A DNA stretch of 64,000 nucleotides, taken from contig CAIWAO010000067.1 in NCBI GenBank assembly GCA_903910745.1, forward strand, positions 62,001 through 126,000, given 5' to 3'. Positions 20,129 to 29,947 of the stretch are shown in pieces; the stretch's first letter is position 1, and the number at the start of each line of letters is the position of its first letter. The notes beneath the pieces were generated by a model. That model saw only the letters and a program-made list of their open reading frames with translations. It searched no databases and was not told the origin of the DNA. This stretch comes from an uncultured Burkholderiales bacterium (lineage in GTDB: Bacteria; Pseudomonadota; Gammaproteobacteria; Burkholderiales; Burkholderiaceae_C). The translations under genes and the position numbers were made by a program.

Positions 20129-20702
20129 GCAAGCGTTCATTGCCTGTATTGCGGATTTGGTACCTTTTGGTAGCAGGGTTCTTGATTTGGGCTGCGGAGA
20201 CGGAGAATTGCTTAGCTACTTGCAACAAAGCAAGGGTTGTAGTGGCTATGGTGTAGAGATTGACGATGAAAATGTTTTGGAATGTGTAAAGCGAGGTGTC
20301 CAGGTTATTCAACTAAATTTGGATCAAGGATTAACGATGTTTGAAGACGCATCTTTTGATGTTGTGCTCCAAATTGATACATTGCAAAACCTGAGAAATG
20401 CAGAGACCATGTTGGTAGAGACGGTACGAGTTGGAGAACTTGGTATTGTGGCGTTCCCTAATTTCGCTCACTGGCCTAATCGATTGAGCATATTACAGGG
20501 GAGAATGCCAGTTACCAAAAGACTACCATATCAATGGTATGACACCCCAAATATTAGAGTGGGAACATTTTCTGATTTTGAAGTATTGGCTCAAAAAAAT
20601 GATATTGAAATATTGGATTCATTTGGTGTGAAAGATGCAAAAACCGTAAGAACATTTCCAAATCTGCTTGCGCCTACAGCTGTGTTTAAAATCCAACGAT
20701 AG
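20121..20702 (+). CDS. metW: Methionine biosynthesis protein MetW
   Basis: MetW is a class I SAM-dependent methyltransferase-fold protein always found with metX in proteobacteria and thought to modulate MetX. The 193-residue protein has the SAM-binding motif [12 protein letters not shown] near residues 19-30, followed by [18 protein letters not shown] and the family signature [12 protein letters not shown] and NFAHWPNRL. It overlaps metX by 8 bp, indicating translational coupling. It is convergent with rsmE with only three bases between the stops. Confidence 0.96.
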   Translation: MNKQAFIACIADLVPFGSRVLDLGCGDGELLSYLQQSKGCSGYGVEIDDENVLECVKRGVQVIQLNLDQGLTMFEDASFDVVLQIDTLQNLRNAETMLVETVRVGELGIVAFPNFAHWPNRLSILQGRMPVTKRLPYQWYDTPNIRVGTFSDFEVLAQKNDIEILDSFGVKDAKTVRTFPNLLAPTAVFKIQR

Positions 20703-20705
20703 TCT

Positions 20706-21467
20706 TCAGAGCATAAGACTTATAGCTGCAAGTGTAGCAATTGCTGCTGTTTCAGCGCGCAAGGTTCTGTTGCCAAGACTTAGAGCTTTAAAACCATGAG
20801 TTTCTAGTAAAAGCTCTTCATCTTTGCTCCAGCCGCCCTCGGGACCAAAGGCAATTAAAATTTTGTTATCAGATTTAAAAGCTTGATCGCTCAAAGCTTT
20901 AATTTGAGCGCCCAGTGACATAGCATTTGAATCAAGTGAGAAGAACCATTTTGTTATATTATCGTTAGCAATATTTAGGTTATCAGAGAAAGATTTAAGC
21001 CAATGCGATAGTCCAATGGGGTTGTCGATGAGTGGTGTGGTATTCCTACCGCATTGAGTGCATGCGGTTGCGGAGATAGTGTTCCAATGTTGGGTCTTTT
21101 TTTCTCCTCTAATGGAGTCTAGACGCACCACATTGTGTTGAGTCATTAATGGTGTAAGCTTTGTGAGGCCAAGCTCAGTTGCTTTTTCAATGAGCCAATC
21201 CATCCTCTCATTAGCTGGCATTCCTATAGCAAGGTGAATTGATGTCTTCAACTCACGTTCGATAGGGTTAAATCTCTTAATAGATACGATAACTTCTTTT
21301 CTGGTCATCTCAAGGATTAATGCAGTGAATTCTCCCCCTTTGCCGTTGAATAAAGTGAATTCACCCCCAGGTTGTAGCCTAAGGACTTGAATATGTCTTA
21401 CAGCATCAGCTGGTAAGGACCAATGATCTACTAGATCGATGGGGACATTACAAAAGATTCTAGGCAT
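20706..21467 (-). CDS. rsmE: 16S rRNA (uracil-1498 N3) methyltransferase RsmE
   Basis: RsmE methylates N3 of U1498 in 16S rRNA. It is a SPOUT-class methyltransferase: the C-terminal trefoil-knot motifs are FGPEGGWSKDEELLL and LGNRTLRAETAAIATL, both clear. The N-terminal PUA-like domain is recognised by DAVRHIQVLRLQPGGEFTLFNG. The 253-residue length is typical. It is followed upstream on the same strand by the AmgK-like kinase gene after a 15-bp gap. Confidence 0.96.
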   Translation of the reverse strand: MPRIFCNVPIDLVDHWSLPADAVRHIQVLRLQPGGEFTLFNGKGGEFTALILEMTRKEVIVSIKRFNPIERELKTSIHLAIGMPANERMDWLIEKATELGLTKLTPLMTQHNVVRLDSIRGEKKTQHWNTISATACTQCGRNTTPLIDNPIGLSHWLKSFSDNLNIANDNITKWFFSLDSNAMSLGAQIKALSDQAFKSDNKILIAFGPEGGWSKDEELLLETHGFKALSLGNRTLRAETAAIATLAAISLML

Positions 21468-21482
21468 TGAAAGGGCTTTGAT

Positions 21483-22598
21483 TTAAATTCGACCAAATGA
21501 GAACATATTCTCGGGTTTTTTGTTTTCCAACGAATCTAATAATCTGATGAGAGGAAAAAGCTCCCGATAGCGTTCACTCGTTTTTCTAATATAGTTAATG
21601 AATCTTGGCGTATCTGCAAGGTACTTTGGTTTTTGATCCCTGATGGTTAGCCTTGCAAAAATACCCGCAACTTTTAAGTGTCGTTGTAGACCCATCAACT
21701 CCACTGCCCGCCAAAACTCTCCAAAATCCTCAGACCATCCATTTTGATCAATTAGCCCAGTTAAACGGATACGTTCCCAATAACGTACTGTAATATCTAG
21801 TACAAACTCCTCAGACCAGCTACAAAAGGCGTCACGCATTAAGCTCGCAATGTCGTAAGTAATTGGACCTAAAAGCGCATCTTGGAAGTCTAAAACCCCG
21901 AGGCGGTACTCATTCTCTTCTTTAGGAATCATTAAATTACGAGTCATAAAGTCTCTGTGAACAAAAACTTTTGGTGCACTTAAATTAGACTTCACAATAA
22001 ACGAAAAAATAGACGAGAGGCTGTTTTGCTGATCCAAAGTCAGGGAGACAGCCATGTGTTTATTGAGATACCACTCGGGAAATAAATCTAGCTCTCTCAT
22101 TAATACTGATTCGTCATAAGCAGGTAAACCATCTGCGGTCGTTGCTTTTTGCCAAAGTAAGAGTGCATCAAGTGCTTTTTTAAACGGCTCAACGGGGGGT
22201 ACGCTCTGCAAATCGTTAAGATCAAGGTCAAGACTTAATTTCTCTAAAAGAGTTTGATGACCAAGATCTGTAATGAGCATAAAACCATGAGGCTCATTCC
22301 AATTCAGAATTTCAGGAACCAAAATCCCTGCATTTCCCATAAGTTTTGCAATAACGACAAAAGGAGTACAGTTTTCCTTATCAGGGGGAGCGTCCATGAT
22401 AATGTAGGATCTTGAATCGGGGGCCATGGAAAATATTCGAAAATAACGCCTAAAACTAGCGTCTGAAGAAGCAAGTGTTAATGTGCTTTCATCTAAGGAA
22501 AACGTTCCAACTAAAGAATTTAGCCAATGGTCAAAAGAACTTTTGCGATCGGCATTAGGCCAATCAAAAGTGTGCTTTGAGGGATTATTTTTAGGCAT
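21483..22598 (-). CDS. amgK: AmgK-like aminoglycoside phosphotransferase family kinase (N-acetylmuramate/N-acetylglucosamine 1-kinase)
   Basis: The protein is a phosphotransferase-family kinase. Homologues divergent from lptD in this position phosphorylate MurNAc/GlcNAc at C1 in the cell-wall recycling bypass. Catalytic HRDFMTRNLMI (HxDxxxxN) and metal-binding LDFQDALLGP are present in order. The start chosen is the ATG at 22596-22598 (371 residues, MPKNNPSKHTFDW); the track's upstream start adds 20 unlike residues. MurU, the usual partner nucleotidyltransferase, is not adjacent; rsmE takes its place. AmpG at 45369-46703 could supply the pathway. Substrate assignment is by context and family, not proven by sequence. 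Confidence 0.78.
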   Translation of the reverse strand: MPKNNPSKHTFDWPNADRKSSFDHWLNSLVGTFSLDESTLTLASSDASFRRYFRIFSMAPDSRSYIIMDAPPDKENCTPFVVIAKLMGNAGILVPEILNWNEPHGFMLITDLGHQTLLEKLSLDLDLNDLQSVPPVEPFKKALDALLLWQKATTADGLPAYDESVLMRELDLFPEWYLNKHMAVSLTLDQQNSLSSIFSFIVKSNLSAPKVFVHRDFMTRNLMIPKEENEYRLGVLDFQDALLGPITYDIASLMRDAFCSWSEEFVLDITVRYWERIRLTGLIDQNGWSEDFGEFWRAVELMGLQRHLKVAGIFARLTIRDQKPKYLADTPRFINYIRKTSERYRELFPLIRLLDSLENKKPENMFSFGRI

Positions 22599-22707
22599 AG
22601 AAAATAAGTGTGAAATAAATCTTAAAAGCTCGGGGATAATCTGTATCTTACAAATCACCTCTTACTCAATACCATTAAGAGGCTAAGTTAGTCATCATAA
22701 ACATTTC

Positions 22708-25152
22708 ATGTCATTTTTCTGCAGAATTTTAATTTTTTTCGGAGGTCTTGCTTATTTGCAGGCCTCTTTTGCAGATCCTATGGTGCTTTTGGAGTCTACT
22801 GAGTTAGACCAGTATAGTAAAACGAAAGATCAAGATCAAATTGCCAGTAAGAATTTAGCCAATATGCCGTTGATATTAAAGCCTAGTTCTCTCTTACAAG
22901 AAAAATCACTGATTAAACAGTCTACCCAGTTACCAATATATGTTCAAAGTGACTCAATTACAGGAAAATCAGAGGGGCAGACAGATTTAGACGGGAATGT
23001 AATTTTTAGACGAGGGGACACCTTAGTTCGTGGAGATCATGTTCAGTATTCGGATTTAACTGAAAAATTGCAAGCGCAAGGACATGTTTACTTTAATAAA
23101 GCTGGAAATATGTTTAGAGGAACTTTTTTAGATATACAAATAGATAGCTTTGAGGGATATTTTTTGGCAACTGACTTTAAGCTTGCAAAAAACCTAGCGT
23201 ATGGGACAGCAGAAAAAATCAATTTTATAGATGATAAAAGAGCCATTATTCGCAACGCAACTTATTCAACATGTCAAGCAAAGCCTATATCAGGTTGGGC
23301 TCCGGCGTGGATACTTAAAGCGGACACTTTAAGTATCAATACGTTAACAAATGAGGGAGATGCAAAAGGTGCAACGCTTATGATGAAAGATTTCCCTAGC
23401 GTGCCGTTGCCAAGTCTTTCTTTTCCATTAACGAACGAGCGAAAATCTGGTTTTTTAGCGCCTACGGTTGGAATAGATAACATCAGTGGCGTACAAGTCA
23501 GTCAGCCTTATTATTGGAATATTGCTCCAAACCGTGATGCAACCATAACACCTACTTATTGGAGTCGAAGAGGGACTGATATTGGTACAGAATTTAGGTA
23601 TTTAGAAGGACAGCAAGGAGAGGAGCGCGGACAAATTTATTTTGATCAGATGTCTAATGACCCTCTTCGAGATAAGGACCGTTGGGGTTATAGTCAGCAA
23701 CACTTAGGCAGTAAATCATTTGATGATCGTAATCTGGGCAAGCTCACCTACTCTTTAAACATTAACCGTGTAAGTGATGACTTATATTGGCAAGATTTTC
23801 CCAGAGCTCCAGGTCTATTGGCCCAACAATTGTTACCGACTGATTTTAATGTAAGTTGGATGACTCAAAACGTAACTACTTTTGTGCGCTCCTTGAAGTG
23901 GCTAACTTTGCAGGATACAACAGCTCCAATTACACCCCCATATGACCGATTGCCAGAGCTCAACTCTAGGCTATCTGTATATGACATCCATGGGTTAAAT
24001 TTTTCAATTGAAGGCGATTACACACAATTTAAGTCTAATAGAACTTATGCTTGTAGCCAAGCCAGTGTGGATTGCCAACCCAATACGCAAAGGATCTATG
24101 GTTTATCACAGATGAGTTATCCAATGCTCAATGATTATGGCTACCTTACTCCCAAATTAATGTTGCACTCACGTTCCTACGAGTTTGAGACTCCTACAAC
24201 AACTGGTTTGTTGGGCGCCAACATAACGGTGCCAACATTTAGTTTGGACGGTGTTCTTAATTTTGAGAGATCTGTTGATTTATTAGAACATTCTTGGACA
24301 CAAACACTTGAGCCAAGGGTCTTTTTTGTTTATACCCCATACAGAGATCAAAACAAGTTACCAGTTTATGATTCAAGTACGTATGACTTTAATTTTGCTT
24401 CTATTTTTAATGAAAATGCATTTTCCGGGAATGACAGAATTTCTGATACAAAAATGGTAACTGTGGGGGCAACTTCAAGGTTCATAGATTCAGAAAATGG
24501 ATTTGAAGCAGCAAGGTTAGGTGTTGCTCAAAGAATACTGTTGCGCAATCAAGATATATATTTGCCTACTGATCCTGTTCCAACGACCGGAAGATTGAGT
24601 GACTTTTTAGTGGGGGGAGGTTTTAATTTTAATGAGAGATGGAAATTAGACTCAACTTATGAATACAACCCACAAAAGGCACAATCGGATCTTTCTTCTG
24701 GCAATATTCGTTACAACCCAACCAATTACAGGCTTTTAAGCATCGGATATAGATATGATCGACTATTGGGCGCGGATATGATAGACACGGGATGGCAGTG
24801 GCCTATTAATGATCTTTGGGGAGACAAAGGACATGACATAGGGCCGGGTCGAGGACTCGGAGAAGACCGTTGGTACTCCGTTGGGCGGATAAACTATAAC
24901 AAAGATACGGGTCAAATTGGAGATGCAGTGGTTGGAATTGAATATGATGCTGGGTGTTGGCTTGGTCGAGTAGTATTGGAGCGATTGCAAATTAATTCAA
25001 CGACAACAAATCAAAGAATCATGTTTCAAGTTGAGTTTGATGGAATCTCAAGAGTTGGGTCTAACCCGCTATCTTCTTTAAAGCAAAATATTCCAAGATA
25101 TCAGAATTTGAGAGACCCTCTTGCTGAGGCCAGTCATTATGCTAATTACTAA
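22708..25152 (+). CDS. lptD: LPS assembly outer-membrane protein LptD
   Basis: LptD is the outer-membrane beta-barrel that, with lipoprotein LptE, places lipopolysaccharide on the cell surface. The 814-residue protein has a signal peptide (about residues 1-23, ending SFA-DP), an N-terminal OstA jellyroll (QSDSITGKSEGQTDLDGNV), and a C-terminal barrel rich in alternating aromatic strands. Cysteines are seen in STCQAKP, in a CSQASVDC pair and in AGCWLGR, so the adjacent Cys-Cys pair of E. coli is replaced by a single Cys near the C-terminus. It starts the lptD-surA-rsmA series and is divergent from the AmgK-like kinase. Confidence 0.96.
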   Translation: MSFFCRILIFFGGLAYLQASFADPMVLLESTELDQYSKTKDQDQIASKNLANMPLILKPSSLLQEKSLIKQSTQLPIYVQSDSITGKSEGQTDLDGNVIFRRGDTLVRGDHVQYSDLTEKLQAQGHVYFNKAGNMFRGTFLDIQIDSFEGYFLATDFKLAKNLAYGTAEKINFIDDKRAIIRNATYSTCQAKPISGWAPAWILKADTLSINTLTNEGDAKGATLMMKDFPSVPLPSLSFPLTNERKSGFLAPTVGIDNISGVQVSQPYYWNIAPNRDATITPTYWSRRGTDIGTEFRYLEGQQGEERGQIYFDQMSNDPLRDKDRWGYSQQHLGSKSFDDRNLGKLTYSLNINRVSDDLYWQDFPRAPGLLAQQLLPTDFNVSWMTQNVTTFVRSLKWLTLQDTTAPITPPYDRLPELNSRLSVYDIHGLNFSIEGDYTQFKSNRTYACSQASVDCQPNTQRIYGLSQMSYPMLNDYGYLTPKLMLHSRSYEFETPTTTGLLGANITVPTFSLDGVLNFERSVDLLEHSWTQTLEPRVFFVYTPYRDQNKLPVYDSSTYDFNFASIFNENAFSGNDRISDTKMVTVGATSRFIDSENGFEAARLGVAQRILLRNQDIYLPTDPVPTTGRLSDFLVGGGFNFNERWKLDSTYEYNPQKAQSDLSSGNIRYNPTNYRLLSIGYRYDRLLGADMIDTGWQWPINDLWGDKGHDIGPGRGLGEDRWYSVGRINYNKDTGQIGDAVVGIEYDAGCWLGRVVLERLQINSTTTNQRIMFQVEFDGISRVGSNPLSSLKQNIPRYQNLRDPLAEASHYANY

Positions 25153-25160
25153 TTAAGAAA

Positions 25161-26675
25161 ATGAATTTAAATAAAAATAACTTTAAGAACTTAAACCTAA
25201 CAATTGGTCTTGCAATTTCTTTATGCTTTCAAGCGAGCTTAGCGCAGGGGTTAAAAATTCCAGGGATGGGTCAGCCTTCGGGCTCGAGTATCTCTACAGG
25301 CTCTCCCGTTGCACCTAGTGTAGGTTCAAGTAAAACAGGCCTTCGGGCTACCTCCTCTCAAGTTGACGCTGTGGCACCCACGTCAGAGACTCAAAAAGAA
25401 GCGGCTACAAGTCCTGGTCAAACCCCCTCAGGTGAACGAGATAAGGAATATTCAGATTTCATTGTCGCCATAGTTGATAGTGAGCCCATTACAAACAGGG
25501 AGGTTAATGTAAGGGCCTTAGAGCATCTTGAGCAAATGCGCTTACAAGGTACAGTAATTCCTCCAAAGGATAGTCTTTTAAGCAAAACTTTAGAAGAACT
25601 CATATTAGAAAAAGCCCAACTTCAATTAGCTTTGGAGTCTGGAATTACGGTAAATGATGAAGAGTTACTTCAAGCCCAGTTAGGGATTGCTGAAAAAAAT
25701 TCAATAACACTTGAACAACTTTATGCTCAAATCAAAGATCAAGGACAAACTATAGAGCAATATAAAGTCAGGTTGAAACAGCAAATCATCTTACAAAAGT
25801 TGCGTGAAAGAGATGTTTTGTCAAGACTTAGAATTTCAGACTTAGAAGCAGACCAATATATTCTGGAGCAACAAAAAAAAGGGAGTTCTGCTGCTCAGTT
25901 AGTTAACGTTTCACAAATCCTTATTGCGGTACCAGACGGCACAGGTGATGCTCAGCTAGAACCTTACCAGGCAAAGGCGAACCAGGTCTTGCAAAGAATA
26001 AAATCGGGTGAGGATTTCTCTGAGTTAGCCAAGTCTACATCGGATTCAATGGATGCCAAGAACGGGGGCTCCATGGGTTTAAGGGCTGAGAGCCGATACC
26101 CTACACTTTTTATAAATGCGGTCAAGAACGTCAAGCCAGGTCAAGTTGTAGGACCAATTAGATCAGGTGCAGGATTACATATATTGAAATTAATGGATCG
26201 TCAGCAAGTAGACTCTGAAAATTCAATGGTGACCCAAACGCATGCACGTCATATTTTGATTCGTCCGGGAGGCCAGGTGAGTCAAAATTCAGCGCGTGCT
26301 CAATTGTCTGAATTTAAAAGACGCATCGAAAAAGGGGAAACTAATTTTGCAGAACTAGCGAAACAGTATTCCCAGGATGCAAGTGCAAGCGCTGGGGGAG
26401 ATTTAGGTTGGGCTGCGCCGGGTCAATTTGTTCCTGAATTTGAAGCCGTCTTGTCTCAGCTCGCCCCTGGACAAATTGCAGACCCTTTGGTTTCTAGGTT
26501 TGGAGTTCATTTGATTCAACTTATTGAGCGAAAGCAGGCTCCAATCTCTCAAAAAGACAGGCGCGAAAATGCGAAGAAACAAATGCAAGAAAAGAAATTT
26601 GAGGAAAGTTACACAACCTGGGAGCGTGAACTAAGGGGGCGTGCTTTTATAGAATATAGAGACCCGCCTGTTTAA
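25161..26675 (+). CDS. surA: Periplasmic chaperone and peptidyl-prolyl isomerase SurA
   Basis: SurA escorts unfolded outer-membrane proteins such as LptD and porins through the periplasm. The 504-residue protein has a signal peptide (about 1-28), a Ser/Pro/Thr/Gly-rich linker to about residue 95 that is longer than in E. coli SurA, the N-terminal chaperone domain, and two parvulin domains beginning NVSQILIAVPDG and THARHILIRPGGQ. The second contains the conserved GGDLGWAAPGQFVPEFE pattern. It is 8 bp behind lptD, so the chaperone and a major client are co-expressed. Confidence 0.96.
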   Translation: MNLNKNNFKNLNLTIGLAISLCFQASLAQGLKIPGMGQPSGSSISTGSPVAPSVGSSKTGLRATSSQVDAVAPTSETQKEAATSPGQTPSGERDKEYSDFIVAIVDSEPITNREVNVRALEHLEQMRLQGTVIPPKDSLLSKTLEELILEKAQLQLALESGITVNDEELLQAQLGIAEKNSITLEQLYAQIKDQGQTIEQYKVRLKQQIILQKLRERDVLSRLRISDLEADQYILEQQKKGSSAAQLVNVSQILIAVPDGTGDAQLEPYQAKANQVLQRIKSGEDFSELAKSTSDSMDAKNGGSMGLRAESRYPTLFINAVKNVKPGQVVGPIRSGAGLHILKLMDRQQVDSENSMVTQTHARHILIRPGGQVSQNSARAQLSEFKRRIEKGETNFAELAKQYSQDASASAGGDLGWAAPGQFVPEFEAVLSQLAPGQIADPLVSRFGVHLIQLIERKQAPISQKDRRENAKKQMQEKKFEESYTTWERELRGRAFIEYRDPPV

Positions 26676-26696
26676 TTTTAAGGCGAGGTTATATTT

Positions 26697-27518
26697 TTGA
26701 AACATATTGCACGAAAACGCTTTGGCCAACATTTTCTAGTTGACCAAAGCGTCATTGAAGACATCATCACAGTTATTGCTCCCAAGGGTGATGATTTAAT
26801 GGTTGAAATCGGTCCGGGTATGGGTGCAATGACTGGTCCTCTTTTAGAAAAACTAGGCAAACTTTGCGTCGTTGAACTAGACAAAGATTTGGTTGATCGA
26901 CTAAAACAAAACCCATTGTTAAAGGTGGTTTCAGGTGATGTGTTGAAGGTCGAGTTTTCAGCCTTGGCTGATGAATTACTTCAAGACAAACTATTTACTA
27001 AAACTGGCACAATAGAAAATGCAGGGCAAAGAGAAAGAGACTGTTTGCGCGTTGTAGGAAACTTGCCTTACAACATCTCCACTCCAATATTGTTTCATCT
27101 ACTTGACTATGTTGACCGAATAAAGGATCAGCATTTCATGCTTCAAAAAGAAGTGGTGGACAGAATGATTGCAAAGCCATGCACATCTGATTACGGCAGG
27201 CTTAGTGTGATGCTTCAATGGCGCTATGATATGGCGTCATTAGTCGAGGTGCCTCCTGATGCGTTTGATCCGCCGCCGAGGGTTAAAAGTGCAGTTGTAA
27301 GGATGACACCAAGAAAGAGTTTTGAGAGGCTAAGGTTTGATGTCTTTCAAACAATAGTTCAAGTCTCCTTCAGTCAAAGAAGAAAGTTACTTCGTCATAC
27401 GTTGGGTCACTGGCTTGAAGAGCGATATTTCGGGGGGCAATTTGATCTAAAAAGACGCGCTGAGGAGGTCCCTGTGCATGAATATATTGCTTTGGCGGGA
27501 CAATTCAACGCTCTTTAA
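26697..27518 (+). CDS. rsmA: 16S rRNA dimethyladenosine transferase RsmA (KsgA)
   Basis: RsmA dimethylates A1518 and A1519 of 16S rRNA. The start is a TTG at 26697, needed to keep the family N-terminus [12 protein letters not shown]; an AGGCGAGG stretch lies just upstream. SAM motif I is [15 protein letters not shown], and catalytic motif IV is NLPYNIS. The 273-residue length is normal. It follows surA by 21 bp. pdxA, which often sits between surA and rsmA, is missing here. A terminator-like hairpin follows. Confidence 0.96.
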   Translation: MKHIARKRFGQHFLVDQSVIEDIITVIAPKGDDLMVEIGPGMGAMTGPLLEKLGKLCVVELDKDLVDRLKQNPLLKVVSGDVLKVEFSALADELLQDKLFTKTGTIENAGQRERDCLRVVGNLPYNISTPILFHLLDYVDRIKDQHFMLQKEVVDRMIAKPCTSDYGRLSVMLQWRYDMASLVEVPPDAFDPPPRVKSAVVRMTPRKSFERLRFDVFQTIVQVSFSQRRKLLRHTLGHWLEERYFGGQFDLKRRAEEVPVHEYIALAGQFNAL

Positions 27519-27521
27519 AAA

Positions 27522-27545
27522 AATAGACCTTCGGTAAGGTCTATT
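27522..27545. terminator. Terminator between rsmA and pckG
   Basis: AATAGACCTT-cggt-AAGGTCTATT is a perfect 10-bp stem with a stable tetraloop. On the minus strand the stem is followed by a run of seven T residues, so it is a strong intrinsic terminator for pckG. It may also end rsmA. Confidence 0.88.
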
Positions 27546-27580
27546 GATTGTCTAGACTAAGTCTATCCCAAATGAGAGCG

Positions 27581-29431
27581 TTAAGCGTGTAAACGTTCTT
27601 CTAGTTTTTCTTTTGTCTTAGAGAGTGCTGGCGGAAGATGATATGCCAATTGCTCAAAGAGTTCACCGTGTAATTCGAGTTCTTTAACAATCAAATCTTT
27701 ATCAAATAGCGTTACCTGATCAAACAAAGACTGATCAAAGTTTAGGCCCTTCCAATTTATTTCTGTATAAGAGGGGCTGATACCGAAGACGTTATCTACC
27801 CCTTTAGCTTTGCCCTCGATTCTGTCGATCATCCACTTTAGGACGCGCATATTTTCACTGTAGCCAGGCCAAACAAATTTTCCGTCAGGACCTTTTCTAA
27901 ACCAATTGGTCGTGAAAATCTTAGGTAGCGTGGCACCTGTTGCTGCTAGTTTTTCACCCATATTAAGCCAGTGCTGAAAGTAATCGCTCATGTTGTACCC
28001 GGCGAACGGTATCATGGCAAATGGGTCACGTCTGACAACACCTTGGGCCCCTGTCGCAGCCGCTGTGGTCTCAGAGCCCATGGTCGCGGCCATGTAAACT
28101 CCCTCTACCCAATCGCGAGCCTCGGTGACGAGGGGAACTGTGTTGGAGCGTCTTCCTCCGAAAATGAAGGCATCTATTGCCACACCTTTAGGGTCATCCC
28201 AGGCTGCATCGATAGCAGGGTTGTTGGTTGCGGCAACTGTGAATCTTGCATTGGGGTGAGCTGCTTTTGCACCGCTTTCTTTTGCAGTCTCAGGTGACCA
28301 ATCTTTGCCTTGCCAATCAATACAGTGAGCAGGTGCGGGACCCATTCCCTCCCACCACACGTCGCCATCATCCGTTAGCGCTACGTTGGTGAAGATAACG
28401 TCTCTCTTAAGGCTCATCATGCAATTTGGATTAGTTTCTTCATTGGTTCCAGGGGCAACACCAAAGTAACCAGCTTCTGGATTAATGGCGTAGAGTCGTC
28501 CATCTTTACCCGGTTTAATCCATGCAATGTCATCTCCAATGGTTGTAACACGCCAACCTTCAAATCCTTTGGGAGGAATCAGCATTGCAAAATTGGTTTT
28601 TCCGCAGGCACTTGGAAACGCTGCTGCGACATGGTATTTCTTGCCCTCAGGAGACGTGACGCCTAAAATTAACATATGCTCAGCAAGCCAACCCTCATCA
28701 TGCCCCATGATGGAGGCAATACGAAGAGCAAAACACTTCTTGCCTAAAAGAGCATTGCCTCCGTAACCAGAGCCAAAAGACCAGATTTCTCGAGTTTCTG
28801 GGTAATGGACGATGTATTTGGTTTTGTTACACGGCCAACTAGAATCTTTATGACCTTCAAGTAGAGGCGCACCAACTGTGTGTACACAAGGAACAAATTC
28901 ACCGTGGGACCCCAACACTTTATAAACATCTTTGCCCATGCGTGTCATCATTCGCATATTTACTGCAACGTAGGGGCTATCAGATAGTTCGATACCGATA
29001 TGAGAGATGGGACTGTTGAGCGGGCCCATAGAAAAAGGAACCACATATAAAGTTCTGCCTCGCATACAGCCATCAAATAACGGGTGAAGTGTTTTCCTCA
29101 TCTCGTCAGGATCCATCCAGTTATTAGTAGGACCGGCTTGATTTTTTTCTTTAGAGCAAATGAATGTCCTGTCTTCAACACGTGCCACATCGGTGGGGTC
29201 AGAGCAAGCCAAATAAGAATTGGGTCGTATGGCAGGGTTTAGCTTTTTGAATGTTCCAGCTTTCACGAGTAAATCGCAAAAATTTTGATATTCTTCCTCA
29301 CTCCCGTCGCACCAATGAACTGCATTTGGTTTGCATAAAGCAACCATATCAGATACCCAAGCAACTAACTTAGGGTGCTGAACAAATGACGGTGGTTTGA
29401 CACTGAGTTCGTGGTTAGCAGGTGCGTTCAT
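27581..29431 (-). CDS. pckG: Phosphoenolpyruvate carboxykinase (GTP)
   Basis: PckG converts oxaloacetate and GTP to phosphoenolpyruvate and CO2 for gluconeogenesis. GTP-class signatures are present: the kinase P-loop [20 protein letters not shown], the RRSNTVPLV segment, and the [15 protein letters not shown] nucleotide-binding region. The ATG at 29429-29431 is preceded by GGGAGTCC and gives [11 protein letters not shown] (616 residues); the track's start five codons upstream is not needed. The gene is single and ends at a strong terminator. Its presence points to growth on organic acids and amino acids. Confidence 0.97.
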   Translation of the reverse strand: MNAPANHELSVKPPSFVQHPKLVAWVSDMVALCKPNAVHWCDGSEEEYQNFCDLLVKAGTFKKLNPAIRPNSYLACSDPTDVARVEDRTFICSKEKNQAGPTNNWMDPDEMRKTLHPLFDGCMRGRTLYVVPFSMGPLNSPISHIGIELSDSPYVAVNMRMMTRMGKDVYKVLGSHGEFVPCVHTVGAPLLEGHKDSSWPCNKTKYIVHYPETREIWSFGSGYGGNALLGKKCFALRIASIMGHDEGWLAEHMLILGVTSPEGKKYHVAAAFPSACGKTNFAMLIPPKGFEGWRVTTIGDDIAWIKPGKDGRLYAINPEAGYFGVAPGTNEETNPNCMMSLKRDVIFTNVALTDDGDVWWEGMGPAPAHCIDWQGKDWSPETAKESGAKAAHPNARFTVAATNNPAIDAAWDDPKGVAIDAFIFGGRRSNTVPLVTEARDWVEGVYMAATMGSETTAAATGAQGVVRRDPFAMIPFAGYNMSDYFQHWLNMGEKLAATGATLPKIFTTNWFRKGPDGKFVWPGYSENMRVLKWMIDRIEGKAKGVDNVFGISPSYTEINWKGLNFDQSLFDQVTLFDKDLIVKELELHGELFEQLAYHLPPALSKTKEKLEERLHA

Positions 29432-29474
29432 AAAAAGGACTCCCAATTAAAGTTATTTAAGGAAAGCCCCCTGC

Positions 29475-29490
29475 AAGTCTGATAAGACTT
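29475..29490. other. Hairpin in the pckG upstream region
   Basis: AAGTCT-gata-AGACTT is a perfect 6-bp inverted repeat about 45 bp upstream of the pckG start. It may be an operator or a leader hairpin; nothing else in the 235-bp gap to the small ORF at 29667 was recognised. Confidence 0.3.
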
Positions 29491-29666
29491 TGTGCAAGTT
29501 TTATGTTTAGAACGGCTTACCATAAAGAACTTTTCTTTAAGGCAGTGCGAAATTTTATTAATTAGATAGTCGCTTGACTATCAGGGTAAGCATCGTGTTG
29601 AGTATGATTTTGAGCTAAAAAGTACACAGGCCGTGCAGTAGACTAGGAAATTGCTGTAAGGCGATT

Positions 29667-29813
29667 TCAGGCCATGAAAATGGCAATAAAAGCCAAAAGG
29701 AATATTAAAATTCCGCCGGCAATTGGTAAAACAATGGGCATCAGTGGAACAATGGATTCAATCACGTCTTCTTCGTGGTTGTCATGATTGTGTGAATTAT
29801 CTTGTGAAGACAT
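29667..29813 (-). CDS. Small single-pass membrane protein, unknown function
   Basis: Not assigned to a named family. The 48-residue reading has a His/Asp/Glu/Asn-rich N-terminus (DNSHNHDNHEED) and one strongly hydrophobic C-terminal helix (PIVLPIAGGILIFLLAFIAIFMA). The track begins 12 codons upstream; the ATG at 29811-29813 is preferred because AAGGTC lies at suitable spacing before it. It stands alone between pckG and the first metH gene, divergent from the latter. The strongly biased composition and ribosome binding site argue for a real small protein; the His-rich head could bind metal, which is speculation. Confidence 0.55.
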   Translation of the reverse strand: MSSQDNSHNHDNHEEDVIESIVPLMPIVLPIAGGILIFLLAFIAIFMA

Positions 29814-29947
29814 ATTAACGACCTTAAAACTTAGAAAATATCCCAACATTTTAAGGCTTTAAAAAGATTAATTCAATAGCACTTGAAACATTTGGATATT
29901 AAATTAACAGCAAAAATGCTGATAAAGCAGCAACTTACAATAGAAGC

